A stretch of DNA of 11,559 nucleotides from Pseudomonadota bacterium (GTDB lineage: Bacteria; Pseudomonadota; Gammaproteobacteria; Burkholderiales; Burkholderiaceae_C): contig JAUPTP010000029.1 of NCBI GenBank assembly GCA_030918015.1, forward strand, positions 1 to 11,559, written 5' to 3'. Below, piece by piece: positions 1-7,611 of the stretch. Under the pieces are notes generated by a model. That model saw only the letters and a program-made list of their open reading frames with translations. It had not been told where the DNA came from and did no database searches. The stretch's first letter is position 1; every line of letters starts with the position of its first letter. The position numbers and the translations under genes are program-made.

Positions 1-337
1 GGCTGGTCAGGATCGCGGCCAGGTCCTTGGGCTTCTCGAGGACGGGGCCGCTGGTCTGGCGCAGGTTCACGCCCAGCTCGGCGGCGACGATGTGGCTCAG
101 CGTCGTCTTGCCCAGCCCCGGCGGGCCGAACAGCAGCACATGGTCGAGCGCCTCGCGGCGGCGCCTGGCCGCGCCGATGAAGATCTCGAGCTGCTCGCGC
201 GCACGGGCCTGGCCGATGTATTCGTCCAGCAGCTTCGGGCGCAGCGCGCGCTCCAGGGCTTCCTCCTGGGGCGTGCCGGCAGCGGCGCTGACGATGCGTT
301 TCGGGGGCGCGGCGAAGTCGTCGGTCTGGATGGCCAT
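1..337 (-). CDS. ruvB: RuvB, Holliday junction branch-migration ATPase (5' end only)
   Basis: RuvB is the AAA+ motor that forms hexameric rings and pulls DNA through the RuvA-bound Holliday junction in recombinational repair, in the cytoplasm. Only the first 112 codons are present; the gene runs off the left edge, whereas the family is usually about 335-350 residues. The visible part has the short N-terminal tail, the family-typical [11 protein letters not shown] stretch (about residues 33-43) and the Walker A motif GPPGLGKTT (about 71-79). The stretch [17 protein letters not shown] near the break is also characteristic. The ATG at 335-337 is chosen because MAIQTDDF is a normal RuvB beginning in this group. 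No strong Shine-Dalgarno is visible. It lies 59 bp downstream of ruvA on the same strand, the standard ruvA-ruvB order. Identity is very secure; only the length is unknown. Confidence 0.97.
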   Translation of the reverse strand, partial: MAIQTDDFAAPPKRIVSAAAGTPQEEALERALRPKLLDEYIGQARAREQLEIFIGAARRRREALDHVLLFGPPGLGKTTLSHIVAAELGVNLRQTSGPVLEKPKDLAAILTS

Positions 338-358
338 GCGCGGAATTGTCCGTCAAAG

Positions 359-377
359 CCGGCCGACGACCGGCCGG
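359..377. other. Hairpin in the ruvA-ruvB gap
   Basis: Perfect 7-bp inverted repeat CCGGCCG - ACGAC - CGGCCGG, lying between the ruvA stop and the ruvB start. No T-run follows it on the minus strand, so it does not look like an intrinsic terminator. It could tune translation or mRNA stability between the two genes, or be a chance product of the high G+C content. Seen in the sequence; any function is inference. Confidence 0.35.
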
Positions 378-396
378 AAACCGTGCGAAGAACTGT

Positions 397-975
397 CTAT
401 TTCACCAGTGATTTCAGCGCCGCGCGGATGCCGTCGCTGACGCCGATGTCGGCGGGCAGCGCCTTGATCGCGGCGGCCGCGTCCTTGTCGCTGTAGCCCA
501 GCGCGACCAGCGCCTGGACGATGTCGGCCTGCGCGTCGCTGGTGACGACCGCGCCGGCGGGCACGCCCAGGTCGGGCGCGAGCTTGCCCTTGAGCTCGAG
601 CAGCAGCCGCTCGGCGGTCTTCTTGCCGATGCCGGGCACCTTGACCAGGCGGCCGGGCTGCTGCTGGCTCACCGCCTGCGCCAGCTCCTGCGCGCTCATG
701 CCCGAGAGCACCGCCAGCGCGATGCGCGGGCCCACGCCGCTGATGCGGATGAGCTGGCGGAAGGTCTCGCGCTCCTCCAGCGTCAGGAAGCCGTAGAGCA
801 GCTGCGCGTCCTCGCGCACCACCATGTGGGTGTGCAGCGTGACGCGCTCGCCCAGGTGGGGCAGGCTGCAGAAGGTGCTCATCGGCACGTCGACCTCGTA
901 GCCGACGCCGCCGACATCCATGAGCACGAGCGGCGGGGATTTCTCCGCCAGGGTTCCGGTGAGTCGTCCGATCAT
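397..975 (-). CDS. ruvA: RuvA, Holliday junction DNA-binding subunit
   Basis: RuvA binds the four-way junction as a tetramer or octamer and loads the RuvB motor onto it. The protein has 192 residues, slightly shorter than the usual 190-205. Domain I (OB fold) starts with the family-typical MIGRLTG and continues through [11 protein letters not shown] (about 21-31). Domain II carries two helix-hairpin-helix motifs, around [16 protein letters not shown] (77-92) and [21 protein letters not shown] (111-131). Domain III, the RuvB-binding three-helix bundle, spans about 148-192, with [16 protein letters not shown]. The ATG start gives the canonical N-terminus; no strong Shine-Dalgarno is visible. 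The stop of the upstream response regulator gene lies 22 bp before this start, so co-transcription is possible. In many proteobacteria ruvC sits directly upstream; here it does not. Confidence 0.98.
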   Translation of the reverse strand: MIGRLTGTLAEKSPPLVLMDVGGVGYEVDVPMSTFCSLPHLGERVTLHTHMVVREDAQLLYGFLTLEERETFRQLIRISGVGPRIALAVLSGMSAQELAQAVSQQQPGRLVKVPGIGKKTAERLLLELKGKLAPDLGVPAGAVVTSDAQADIVQALVALGYSDKDAAAAIKALPADIGVSDGIRAALKSLVK

Positions 976-997
976 GGGACGCGATTATGCGAGCGCC

Positions 998-1669
998 TCA
1001 GCGCCGGAACAGGCCCAGGCGCTGCGCCTCCAGCGCCGCCTCGGCGCGCGAGCTCACGTTGAGCTTGCGGTAGATCTGCTTGACGTAGTCGGCGATGGTG
1101 TGGCGGGACAGGCCGAGCTGCACGCCGATCTCCGGCAGCGTGAAGCCCTTGGCCACCCGCAGCAGCACCTCGCGCTCGCGCTCGGTGAGCTGCACGTTGG
1201 GCATCAGCGGGTCCTGGGTCTGCTGCGGCTGCAGCGCCGGACGGGTGGCCTGCGCCGAGAAGTAGGAGATCATCCGGCGCGCGATCGACGGCGACAGCGG
1301 CGGCTCGCCCTGGCTGATGCGCTGCAGGTGCTCCATCAGCTGCTCGCGCGGCTGCTCCTTGAGCAGGTAGCCGTAGGCGCCGGCCTGCAGCGCCGGGAAG
1401 AGGTGATCGTCGTCGTCGTGGATGGTGACCACCACCGACTGCGCGTCGGGCTGGGCCTCGCGCAGCGCCTGCACCACCTTCACGCCCGAGCCGTCGGGCA
1501 GGCCCAGGTCGACCAGCGCCAGGTCGAAGCGCTGGGCGCCGACCTGCTGCAGCGCATCGTGCACGCGGGCCGACTCGATCACGGTCGAGCCGGGAAACAC
1601 CTGCATCACCAGGGCGCGCAGCCAGGCGCGGATTTCGGGAAGGTCTTCGAGCAGCAGGATTGTTTTCAT
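998..1669 (-). CDS. NarL/FixJ-family response regulator
   Basis: A cytoplasmic two-component response regulator of 223 residues, the normal size for the family. The receiver domain covers about 1-120, with the acidic pair E8/D9, the expected phospho-acceptor D54 (in ALVDLGLPDG), T82 and K104 (in YLLKEQ). A linker of roughly 40 residues, rich in Q and P, follows. The LuxR-type helix-turn-helix is at about 160-220: LTEREREVLLRVAKGFT, then the recognition helix region around LSRHTIADYVKQIYRKL. All receiver residues needed for phosphorylation are present. The ATG start is backed by a GAGGA Shine-Dalgarno (1676-1680) six bases upstream. The histidine kinase gene lies upstream on the same strand, separated by 136 bp, and is the obvious partner. 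ruvA follows after 22 bp. Target genes cannot be told from the sequence. Confidence 0.95.
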   Translation of the reverse strand: MKTILLLEDLPEIRAWLRALVMQVFPGSTVIESARVHDALQQVGAQRFDLALVDLGLPDGSGVKVVQALREAQPDAQSVVVTIHDDDDHLFPALQAGAYGYLLKEQPREQLMEHLQRISQGEPPLSPSIARRMISYFSAQATRPALQPQQTQDPLMPNVQLTEREREVLLRVAKGFTLPEIGVQLGLSRHTIADYVKQIYRKLNVSSRAEAALEAQRLGLFRR

Positions 1670-1689
1670 CGTCTTTCCTCGGGGGCATT

Positions 1690-1720
1690 CGGCCGGATGG
1701 GAGTGTGGCCCGGCCGGATG
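1690..1720. repeat. 10-bp direct repeat, 21-bp period, upstream of the response regulator gene
   Basis: CGGCCGGATG occurs at 1690-1699 and again at 1711-1720; on the coding strand this reads CATCCGGCCG twice. The 21-bp period is two helical turns, so a dimeric regulator could contact both copies on the same DNA face. The copies lie about 21-51 bp before the regulator start codon. This fits an operator, possibly autoregulatory, but the 136-bp gap is G+C-rich and chance is not excluded. The rest of the kinase-regulator gap (1721-1805) shows no terminator and no convincing promoter. Confidence 0.35.
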
Positions 1721-1805
1721 CCGCCGATCGACCTGAGCATGAAAATGAACGGGCGAGCGTGAAAGATCCCTGTCTGCGCGGGCCTTCGCGGGTCGCCGGG
1801 CTGGC

Positions 1806-3869
1806 TCACAGCGGGAGCGTCAGCCGGATCGTCGTGCCGTAGCCGGGGCCCGATTCCACCAGGCACTGGCCCTGGAGCTGCTTGGCGCGGCCCTTCATCG
1901 TCGACATGCCGTGGCCGCGGTCGAGCTTGCCGTCGAGCTCCATCGGGATGCCGCGGCCGTTGTCGGAGATGGTCAGCTCGAAGTCGTTGATGTCCATGCG
2001 CATCGAGATCTCGCAGTGGGTCGCGCCGCTGTGCTTGAGCACGTTGCTGACCGCCTCGCGCAGGATGCGGGTGGTCTGCACGTAGGCGCGTGCGCTCATC
2101 GCGCGCTCGCTCATCAGCAGCTCGTCGGGCGTGTTCCAGTTGAGCTCCACCCCGCCCTGGCTCAGGCGCATCATGACCTCGCTGCGCCAGTCGCCGATGG
2201 CGTCGCCGAGCTGCACCGCGCGGCCGGTCAGGCCGCGCACCGACAGCCGCATCTCCTCGAGCGCCTCGCGCGCCAGCGTGGCGATGCGCTCGCTCTCGCT
2301 GGTGTGGACGATGGTCAGCAGCTTGGCGCCGAGGTCGTCGTGCAGGTCGGCGGCGATGCGCTTGCGCTCCTTGGCCGTCACCTGCTCGACGCGCATCTCG
2401 GCCATGTGGCTGTAGTTGCGCTCCATGTCGACGGTGATCTCCTCGACCCGGCGCTCGGCGGCCAGGCGGCCCTCCTCGGCGCGGCGCACGCTGGCCTGCA
2501 GCTGCTGGTGCATGCGCAGCACCATGCCGGCGAACATCACGCCCACGCCGAGGCTGACCGCGCGCACGCCGGTCAGCAGCGTGTCCTCGGGCACGAGCAG
2601 GTGCTCGGCCGCCGCCGCCAGCAGCGCCACGCCCAGCGCCACGCCCACGATGCGGAAGTCGGCCGGCGAGCGCCGCCAGGCGTGGTGCATGAAGACCGCC
2701 AGCGTGGCGAGCACCTCCAGCGACAGGATCACCACCCAGGGCTGGGTGATGGTGCTGATGCGGTCCGGCGCGGCGATCAGCAGGCTCAAGGGGACGACGA
2801 CGCTCTGCAGCGCCACCGACAGCTCGATCCAGCGGATCTGCAGGCCGCTGCAGCGCATCAGCGAGAGGATCGCCGCCACCGCGACCGGCGGCATCAGGGC
2901 GCCGGCGAGCCATTCGTGCGCCACCACCGACAGCGGCAGCCGCGCGCCGGTCAGCAGTGCGCACAGCAGCGCCCAGCCCAGACAGGCCGCACCGAAGTAA
3001 CCCAGGTAGGGCAGCCGGTTGAGCGCCGCCAGCACCAGCGCGGCCATGCCGGCGACGCCCACCAGCACCGCCAGCGCCTGCGTCGCGCTGGTGTTGAGGG
3101 TGTGCAGGCGGCGCTGCAGGCCTTCGAGGTCGCGCATCGGCGCCACGCGGATCGGCGAGAGGTGGCCGGCATGCGCACTGACAGCCACCTGCGCGCGCAC
3201 CTGCGCCGCCACCACGATGTCGATCGGGTTGCTGCCGGCGCGCAGCATCGACGGCGGCAGCGCGATCAGCACCGGATCGAGGCAGTCGTGCGGTCGGGGC
3301 GCCTTCAGGTCGCCCCGGGCGGCCAGGCGCCAGCCGTTGACACGGATCTCGTAGGCGGCGCACACCCGCTCGATGTAGAGCCCCAGCAGGGGGTCTTGGC
3401 CGGCAGCGGGCGGCCGGGGCAGGTCGAGCTGCAGCGTGTACTGCAGCGGCGTGGCGGCGCGCGGAGGCTGGGTCCAGTCGTGCGGCAGCGTGACGAGGTG
3501 CGGGGCATCGCCCTGTGGCCGCTCCGCATCGGGCAGCATCCGCACCGACGCCTGGCTCAGCATCGGAAGGGTGTCGTGCGCGGCGCCCCGGTTGGCCAGC
3601 TCGACCAGCCACAGGCCGCTGACGATCAGGGCCAGCACCAGCAGCCCCCAGCGCGCCGGATGCAGCGCGGCCAGCAGCGAGCCGCCGCTGAGCCGGTCGA
3701 CCCGCCGGCGCAGGACCTGCCAGCCCCCGGGCGGCGCCTCATCAGTCCAGTCAGGCTCAGGCAGAGAGCCCGAGGCCGGGCCGGCGGGGCGGGATCCGGT
3801 CGAGGGGCCGGGCTCCTGCGTGGCATGGATCGTCGGGACGTCGGAGGCCGGGGGCGAGGGCGGTGTCAC
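1806..3869 (-). CDS. Membrane sensor histidine kinase, 7TM type with HisKA_3-like core
   Basis: The sensor partner of the downstream response regulator. With the GTG start at 3869 it has 687 residues. Layout: a Pro/Ser-rich cytoplasmic N-terminus; TM1 (about 74-90); a periplasmic region (about 91-260) with a beta-rich, jelly-roll-like pattern (VNGWRL ... LRAGSNPIDIVV); about seven further TM segments (about 263-451); a coiled coil (about 455-500); a NarX-type dimerisation domain with phospho-acceptor H510 in ADLHDDLGAKL; and a HATPase_c domain with N-box N609 (REAVSNVLKH), G1 DNGRGIP (from D636) and G2 glycines in GHGM and GYGTT. This layout recalls 7TMR-DISM kinases. Start choice is uncertain: the longest frame opens at a TTG at 3974 (722 residues), only 16 bp from the divergent phoH start. 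Neither start has a clear Shine-Dalgarno. The signal sensed is unknown. Confidence 0.9.
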   Translation of the reverse strand: MTPPSPPASDVPTIHATQEPGPSTGSRPAGPASGSLPEPDWTDEAPPGGWQVLRRRVDRLSGGSLLAALHPARWGLLVLALIVSGLWLVELANRGAAHDTLPMLSQASVRMLPDAERPQGDAPHLVTLPHDWTQPPRAATPLQYTLQLDLPRPPAAGQDPLLGLYIERVCAAYEIRVNGWRLAARGDLKAPRPHDCLDPVLIALPPSMLRAGSNPIDIVVAAQVRAQVAVSAHAGHLSPIRVAPMRDLEGLQRRLHTLNTSATQALAVLVGVAGMAALVLAALNRLPYLGYFGAACLGWALLCALLTGARLPLSVVAHEWLAGALMPPVAVAAILSLMRCSGLQIRWIELSVALQSVVVPLSLLIAAPDRISTITQPWVVILSLEVLATLAVFMHHAWRRSPADFRIVGVALGVALLAAAAEHLLVPEDTLLTGVRAVSLGVGVMFAGMVLRMHQQLQASVRRAEEGRLAAERRVEEITVDMERNYSHMAEMRVEQVTAKERKRIAADLHDDLGAKLLTIVHTSESERIATLAREALEEMRLSVRGLTGRAVQLGDAIGDWRSEVMMRLSQGGVELNWNTPDELLMSERAMSARAYVQTTRILREAVSNVLKHSGATHCEISMRMDINDFELTISDNGRGIPMELDGKLDRGHGMSTMKGRAKQLQGQCLVESGPGYGTTIRLTLPL

Positions 3870-3990
3870 GGGGATGCGAGATCCGGAAGAGGTGGCGGGC
3901 GGGCGCCCGATTCTGCCGGACCGCCCCGGATGCCGGCGCGCGGCGACAATCGCGGCTCCGGCCCCGTGCCTCAAAGTTCACACTCGAACC
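3870..3990. promoter_or_regulatory. Divergent intergenic region between the kinase and phoH
   Basis: If the kinase starts at GTG 3869 and phoH at GTG 3991, these 121 bp must hold promoters in both directions. The segment near 3971-3990 is less G+C-rich than its surroundings. I cannot identify a convincing -35/-10 pair or operator in it. Part of the region would become coding if the kinase used the upstream TTG at 3974 or phoH the upstream in-frame ATG at 3874. Confidence 0.35.
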
Positions 3991-4998
3991 GTGATCCTGC
4001 GCCACGCCTTCATTCCCCATGACAACCAGCGCCTCGCCCATGTCTGCGGCGCGCTGGACGAGCACCTGCGCACGATCGAGGCCGCCTTCGACGTCAGCAT
4101 CCGCCGGCGCAACGAGACCTTCCGGGTCGAGGGCGCGCGGCGCGCCGCCGAGCGTGCGGTGGCGGTGCTGCAGCAGCTCCACGAGCGCGCCGCCGCGCCG
4201 ATCGAGCCGGCCGAGCTGCAGCTGCTGCTGGTGCAGGCGCTGCAGGACGACGGCCCCGCCCTGCGGGTGGTGCAGGCCGGCGAGACGGTGATCGAGCCCG
4301 CCGGCGAGGCGCCCGAGATCGTGCTGAAGACCCGCCGCGCCGAGCTGGCCGGGCGCACCCGCAACCAGGTCGCCTACCTGCGCAACATCCTCGGGCACGA
4401 CATCACCTTCGGCCTGGGGCCGGCGGGCACCGGCAAGACCTTCCTGGCGGTGGCCTGCGCGGTCGATGCGCTCGAGCGCGGCGGCGTGCAGCGCATCATC
4501 CTGACCCGCCCGGCGGTGGAGGCCGGCGAGCGCCTGGGCTTCCTGCCCGGCGACCTGGCGCAGAAGGTCGACCCCTACCTGCGCCCGCTCTACGACGCGC
4601 TCTACGACCTGATGGGCATGGAGCGGGTGGCCAAGGCCTTCGAGAAGGGCCAGATCGAGATCGCGCCGCTGGCCTTCATGCGCGGGCGCACGCTCAACCA
4701 CGCCTTCGTCATCCTCGACGAGGCGCAGAACACCACGCCCGAGCAGATGAAGATGTTCCTGACCCGCATCGGCTTCGGCAGCCGCGCGGTGGTCACCGGC
4801 GACACCACGCAGGTCGATCTGCCCCGGGGCCAGAAGAGCGGCCTGGTCGACGCCGCGCAGGTGCTGCGCCAGGTGCGCGGCATCGCGATGACCCGCTTCA
4901 CCGCCGCCGACGTGGTGCGCCATCCGCTGGTGGCGCGCATCGTCGAGGCCTACGATGGGGCGCGGCCGCGCCCGGTGGGCGAGCCGCCCGAGGCCTGA
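3991..4998 (+). CDS. phoH: PhoH-family ATPase (YbeZ)
   Basis: A cytoplasmic P-loop ATPase of the PhoH/YbeZ family, linked to RNA metabolism and usually paired with the YbeY endoribonuclease. With the GTG start it has 335 residues, within the usual family length of about 320-350. The N-terminal part holds a small KH-like segment (about 14-65). The helicase-like core follows, with Walker A GPAGTGKT (143-150), the [19 protein letters not shown] signature (171-189), Walker B VILDEAQN (240-247) and the downstream [11 protein letters not shown] motif (268-278). The GTG is chosen because [19 protein letters not shown] begins the conserved region; an in-frame ATG at 3874 would add 39 residues of arginine- and proline-rich sequence. 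No good Shine-Dalgarno is seen. ybeY follows after 54 bp, the conserved phoH-ybeY arrangement. Confidence 0.95.
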   Translation: MILRHAFIPHDNQRLAHVCGALDEHLRTIEAAFDVSIRRRNETFRVEGARRAAERAVAVLQQLHERAAAPIEPAELQLLLVQALQDDGPALRVVQAGETVIEPAGEAPEIVLKTRRAELAGRTRNQVAYLRNILGHDITFGLGPAGTGKTFLAVACAVDALERGGVQRIILTRPAVEAGERLGFLPGDLAQKVDPYLRPLYDALYDLMGMERVAKAFEKGQIEIAPLAFMRGRTLNHAFVILDEAQNTTPEQMKMFLTRIGFGSRAVVTGDTTQVDLPRGQKSGLVDAAQVLRQVRGIAMTRFTAADVVRHPLVARIVEAYDGARPRPVGEPPEA

Positions 4999-5052
4999 GC
5001 CCGGACCGCCCGCCGCGCCCTTCCTTCACCGATCCCGAGAAAGCCCCGTTCC

Positions 5053-5514
5053 ATGCCCGCTGCCCGTCCCGAACTGAGCCTGTCGCTGCAATTCGCCGAT
5101 CCGCGCCACCGCGCGCTGCTGCCGCGCCACAAGGTCGCGCGCTTCGTGCGCGCCGCGCTGGAGCTGCCCGGCGAGATCACCGTGCGCATCGTCGACGCCG
5201 AGGAGGGCCAGACGCTCAACCGCGAGTACCGCCAGAAGGACTACGCGACCAATGTGCTGACCTTCGACTACGCCGACGAGCCGGTGGTGGTGGCCGATCT
5301 GGTGCTGTGCGCGCCGGTGGTCGAGGCCGAGGCCGCCGCCAACGGCAAGGCGCTGCTGGCCCACTACGCCCATCTGCTGGTGCACGGCACGCTGCACGCC
5401 CAGGGCTACGACCACGAGGACAGCGAGGAAGAGGCCGAGGCGATGGAGCAGCGCGAGCGCGAGGTGATGGCGGCGCTGGGCTTTGCCGATCCGTATGCGG
5501 AAGGTGCGGCATGA
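5053..5514 (+). CDS. ybeY: YbeY, endoribonuclease / rRNA maturation factor
   Basis: YbeY is a zinc-dependent cytoplasmic endoribonuclease involved in 16S rRNA 3' maturation and 70S ribosome quality control. The protein has 153 residues, the usual family size. The metal site H-x3-H-x5-H is intact as H111, H115 and H121 ([11 protein letters not shown]), followed by the expected acidic ED. The conserved central motif [17 protein letters not shown] (about 55-71) is also present and matches the family closely. The C-terminal helix is rich in Glu and Arg ([14 protein letters not shown]). The ATG at 5053 is the first sensible start; a weak GAGA lies about 15 bases upstream. Its stop overlaps the start of the next gene by four bases (ATGA), pointing to translational coupling with the S9 peptidase, an uncommon neighbour for ybeY. 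Confidence 0.97.
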   Translation: MPAARPELSLSLQFADPRHRALLPRHKVARFVRAALELPGEITVRIVDAEEGQTLNREYRQKDYATNVLTFDYADEPVVVADLVLCAPVVEAEAAANGKALLAHYAHLLVHGTLHAQGYDHEDSEEEAEAMEQREREVMAALGFADPYAEGAA

Positions 5515-7601
5515 GCGCCCCGGACCTCTGGCTGGAAGAGGTGCATGGCGAGGCCGCGCTGGCCTGGGTGCGCGAGCACAACGCCCGCACCGAGGGCGAG
5601 CTGGGCGCGCGTGCCGACTACGCCGAGTTCCGCCCGCGTCTGAAGGCGCTGATGGACGCGCGCGAGCGCATCCCCTATGTCAGCCGCATCGGCCACGATT
5701 TCTACAACTTCTGGCAGGACGCCGAGCATCCGCGCGGCCTGTGGCGGCGCACGACGCTGGCGAGCTACCGCCAGCCCGAGCCGGCGTGGGAGACGGTGCT
5801 CGACCTGGACGCGCTGGCCGCGGCCGAAGGCGAGAACTGGGTCTGGCACGGCGCGGACGTCTGCACGCCGGCGCGTGACGCCCAGGGCCGCCCGGTCTGG
5901 CGCCGCTGCCTGATCGACCTGTCGCGCGGCGGCGCCGACGCCACCGTGGTGCGCGAGTTCGATCTGGTCGAGCGCCGCTTCATCCCGGCCGAGGAGGGCG
6001 GCTTCACGCTGCCCGAGGCCAAGAGCAGCGCCAGCTGGATCGACGCCGACACGCTGGCGGTCGGCACCGACTTCGGGCCGGGCTCGATGACCGACTCGGG
6101 CTATCCGCGGGTCATCAAGGCCTGGCGTCGCGGCACGCCGCTGGCGGACGCGCCGACGATCCACGAGGGCGAGGCGGCCGACGTCTCGGCCTGGGTCAGC
6201 ATCGACGACACGCCCGGCTTCGAGCGCGTGATCCACGGCCGCTCGATCGACTTCTACACCACCGCGATGTGGCTGGTCGGGCCGGACGGCCAACGCCGCG
6301 AGATCTCCAAGCCGGCCGACGCCAGCCTGGGATTTCACGAGCGCTGGGCGGTGATGGAGCTGCGCAGCGACTTCGTGCTGGCCGACGGCACGCGCCATCC
6401 GGCCGGCTCGCTGCTGGTGGCCGACGCTGACGCGCTGATGGCGCAGGGCTGCGAGGCGCTGCGCTGGACGGCGCTGTTCGTGCCGACGCCGACCTGCTCG
6501 CTCGGCGGCAGCACCTGGACGCGCGGCCATGTGCTGCTGAACCTGCTCGACCAGGTCGCCAACCGGGTGGAGGCGCTGCGCTTCGATGCCGCCACCGGCG
6601 CATGGACGCGCCGCGCGGTGGCGCTGCCGGGCCCGGGCACGCTCGGCCTGGGCGCGCTGCATGAGCCGCATCTGCCCGACGATCCGCTGGCCGAGCACTG
6701 CTGGGTCACCTACGCCGACTTCCTCACGCCCGACTCGCTGATGCTGCTCGAGGCCGGCGGCGGCGCGCCCGAGGTGCTCAAGCAGCGCCCGCGCTACTTC
6801 GATGCCGCGGGGCTGGTGGCCGAGCAGCGCTTCGCCACCAGCGCCGACGGCACGCGCGTGCCGTATTTCGTCGTGCGCCCGAAGGACGCGCCGATGGACG
6901 GCAGCACGCCGACGCTGCTCTACGGCTACGGCGGCTTCGAGGTGTCGATGCAGCCCTGGTACTCGGGTGGCTTCGGTCTGGCCTGGTACGAGCGCGGCGG
7001 CGCGCTGGCGGTGGCCAACATCCGCGGCGGCGGCGAGTTCGGCCCGGCCTGGCACCAGGCGGCGGTCGGCGAGCACAAGCCCCGCAGCCACGAGGACTTC
7101 ATCGCGGTGGCCGAGGACCTGGTCGCCAGCGGCCTGAGCTCGCCGGCGCGGCTGGGCATCATGGGCGGCAGCAACGGCGGCCTGCTGGTGGGCGCGGCGA
7201 TGACGCGCCGGCCGGACCTGTTCGGCGCGGTGGTCTGCCAGGTGCCGCTGCTCGACATGCTGCGCTACCACCGCCTGCTGGCGGGCGCGTCCTGGATGGC
7301 CGAGTACGGCGACCCCGACCAGCCCGAGCAGCGCGCCTGGATCGAGCGCTACAGCCCCTACCAGGCGCTGCGCGAGGGCACGAGCTATCCGCGCGCGCTC
7401 TTCACCACCTCGACCCGCGACGACCGGGTGCATCCGGGCCACGCGCGGCGCATGGTCGCGCGGCTGGAGGCGCTCGGCCAGCCGGTGCTGTACTACGAGA
7501 ACATCGAGGGCGGCCACGGCGGCGCGGCCGACAACGGCCAGCGCGCGCACCTGCAGGCGCTGGAGTTCGCCTACCTCTGGTCGCGCCTGGGCGACCGCTG
7601 A
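5511..7601 (+). CDS. Prolyl-oligopeptidase family (S9) serine peptidase
   Basis: A peptidase of 696 residues that should cleave short peptides, by family knowledge after proline. The N-terminus ([21 protein letters not shown]) is the typical S9A opening, and no signal peptide is seen, so it is probably cytosolic. A beta-propeller region fills roughly residues 70-410, and the alpha/beta-hydrolase domain follows. The triad is complete: S554 in MGGSNGG, D637 in TRDDRV and H669 in EGGHGG. Other S9A marks are YGYGGFEVS and [14 protein letters not shown] (oxyanion-side loops) and [10 protein letters not shown]. The ATG at 5511 is chosen because it overlaps the ybeY stop and gives the family N-terminus. 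The ABC1-type kinase gene starts 10 bp after its stop. Exact specificity (prolyl versus oligopeptidase B-like) is not provable here, though DDRV and the S1 region look more prolyl-type. Confidence 0.93.
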   Translation: MSAPDLWLEEVHGEAALAWVREHNARTEGELGARADYAEFRPRLKALMDARERIPYVSRIGHDFYNFWQDAEHPRGLWRRTTLASYRQPEPAWETVLDLDALAAAEGENWVWHGADVCTPARDAQGRPVWRRCLIDLSRGGADATVVREFDLVERRFIPAEEGGFTLPEAKSSASWIDADTLAVGTDFGPGSMTDSGYPRVIKAWRRGTPLADAPTIHEGEAADVSAWVSIDDTPGFERVIHGRSIDFYTTAMWLVGPDGQRREISKPADASLGFHERWAVMELRSDFVLADGTRHPAGSLLVADADALMAQGCEALRWTALFVPTPTCSLGGSTWTRGHVLLNLLDQVANRVEALRFDAATGAWTRRAVALPGPGTLGLGALHEPHLPDDPLAEHCWVTYADFLTPDSLMLLEAGGGAPEVLKQRPRYFDAAGLVAEQRFATSADGTRVPYFVVRPKDAPMDGSTPTLLYGYGGFEVSMQPWYSGGFGLAWYERGGALAVANIRGGGEFGPAWHQAAVGEHKPRSHEDFIAVAEDLVASGLSSPARLGIMGGSNGGLLVGAAMTRRPDLFGAVVCQVPLLDMLRYHRLLAGASWMAEYGDPDQPEQRAWIERYSPYQALREGTSYPRALFTTSTRDDRVHPGHARRMVARLEALGQPVLYYENIEGGHGGAADNGQRAHLQALEFAYLWSRLGDR

Positions 7602-7611
7602 TCTCTCGCGC

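Noticed and set aside
359..377. ruvA-ruvB gap hairpin as an intrinsic terminator
   Set aside because: No T-run follows on the minus strand, and terminating inside ruvAB would make little sense.
1911..4022. A 703-codon open frame on the plus strand opposite the histidine kinase
   Set aside because: Its translation is rich in His, Arg, Gln and Ala without any recognisable domain. It mirrors the kinase, whose motifs are complete, and is a typical G+C-driven antisense shadow.
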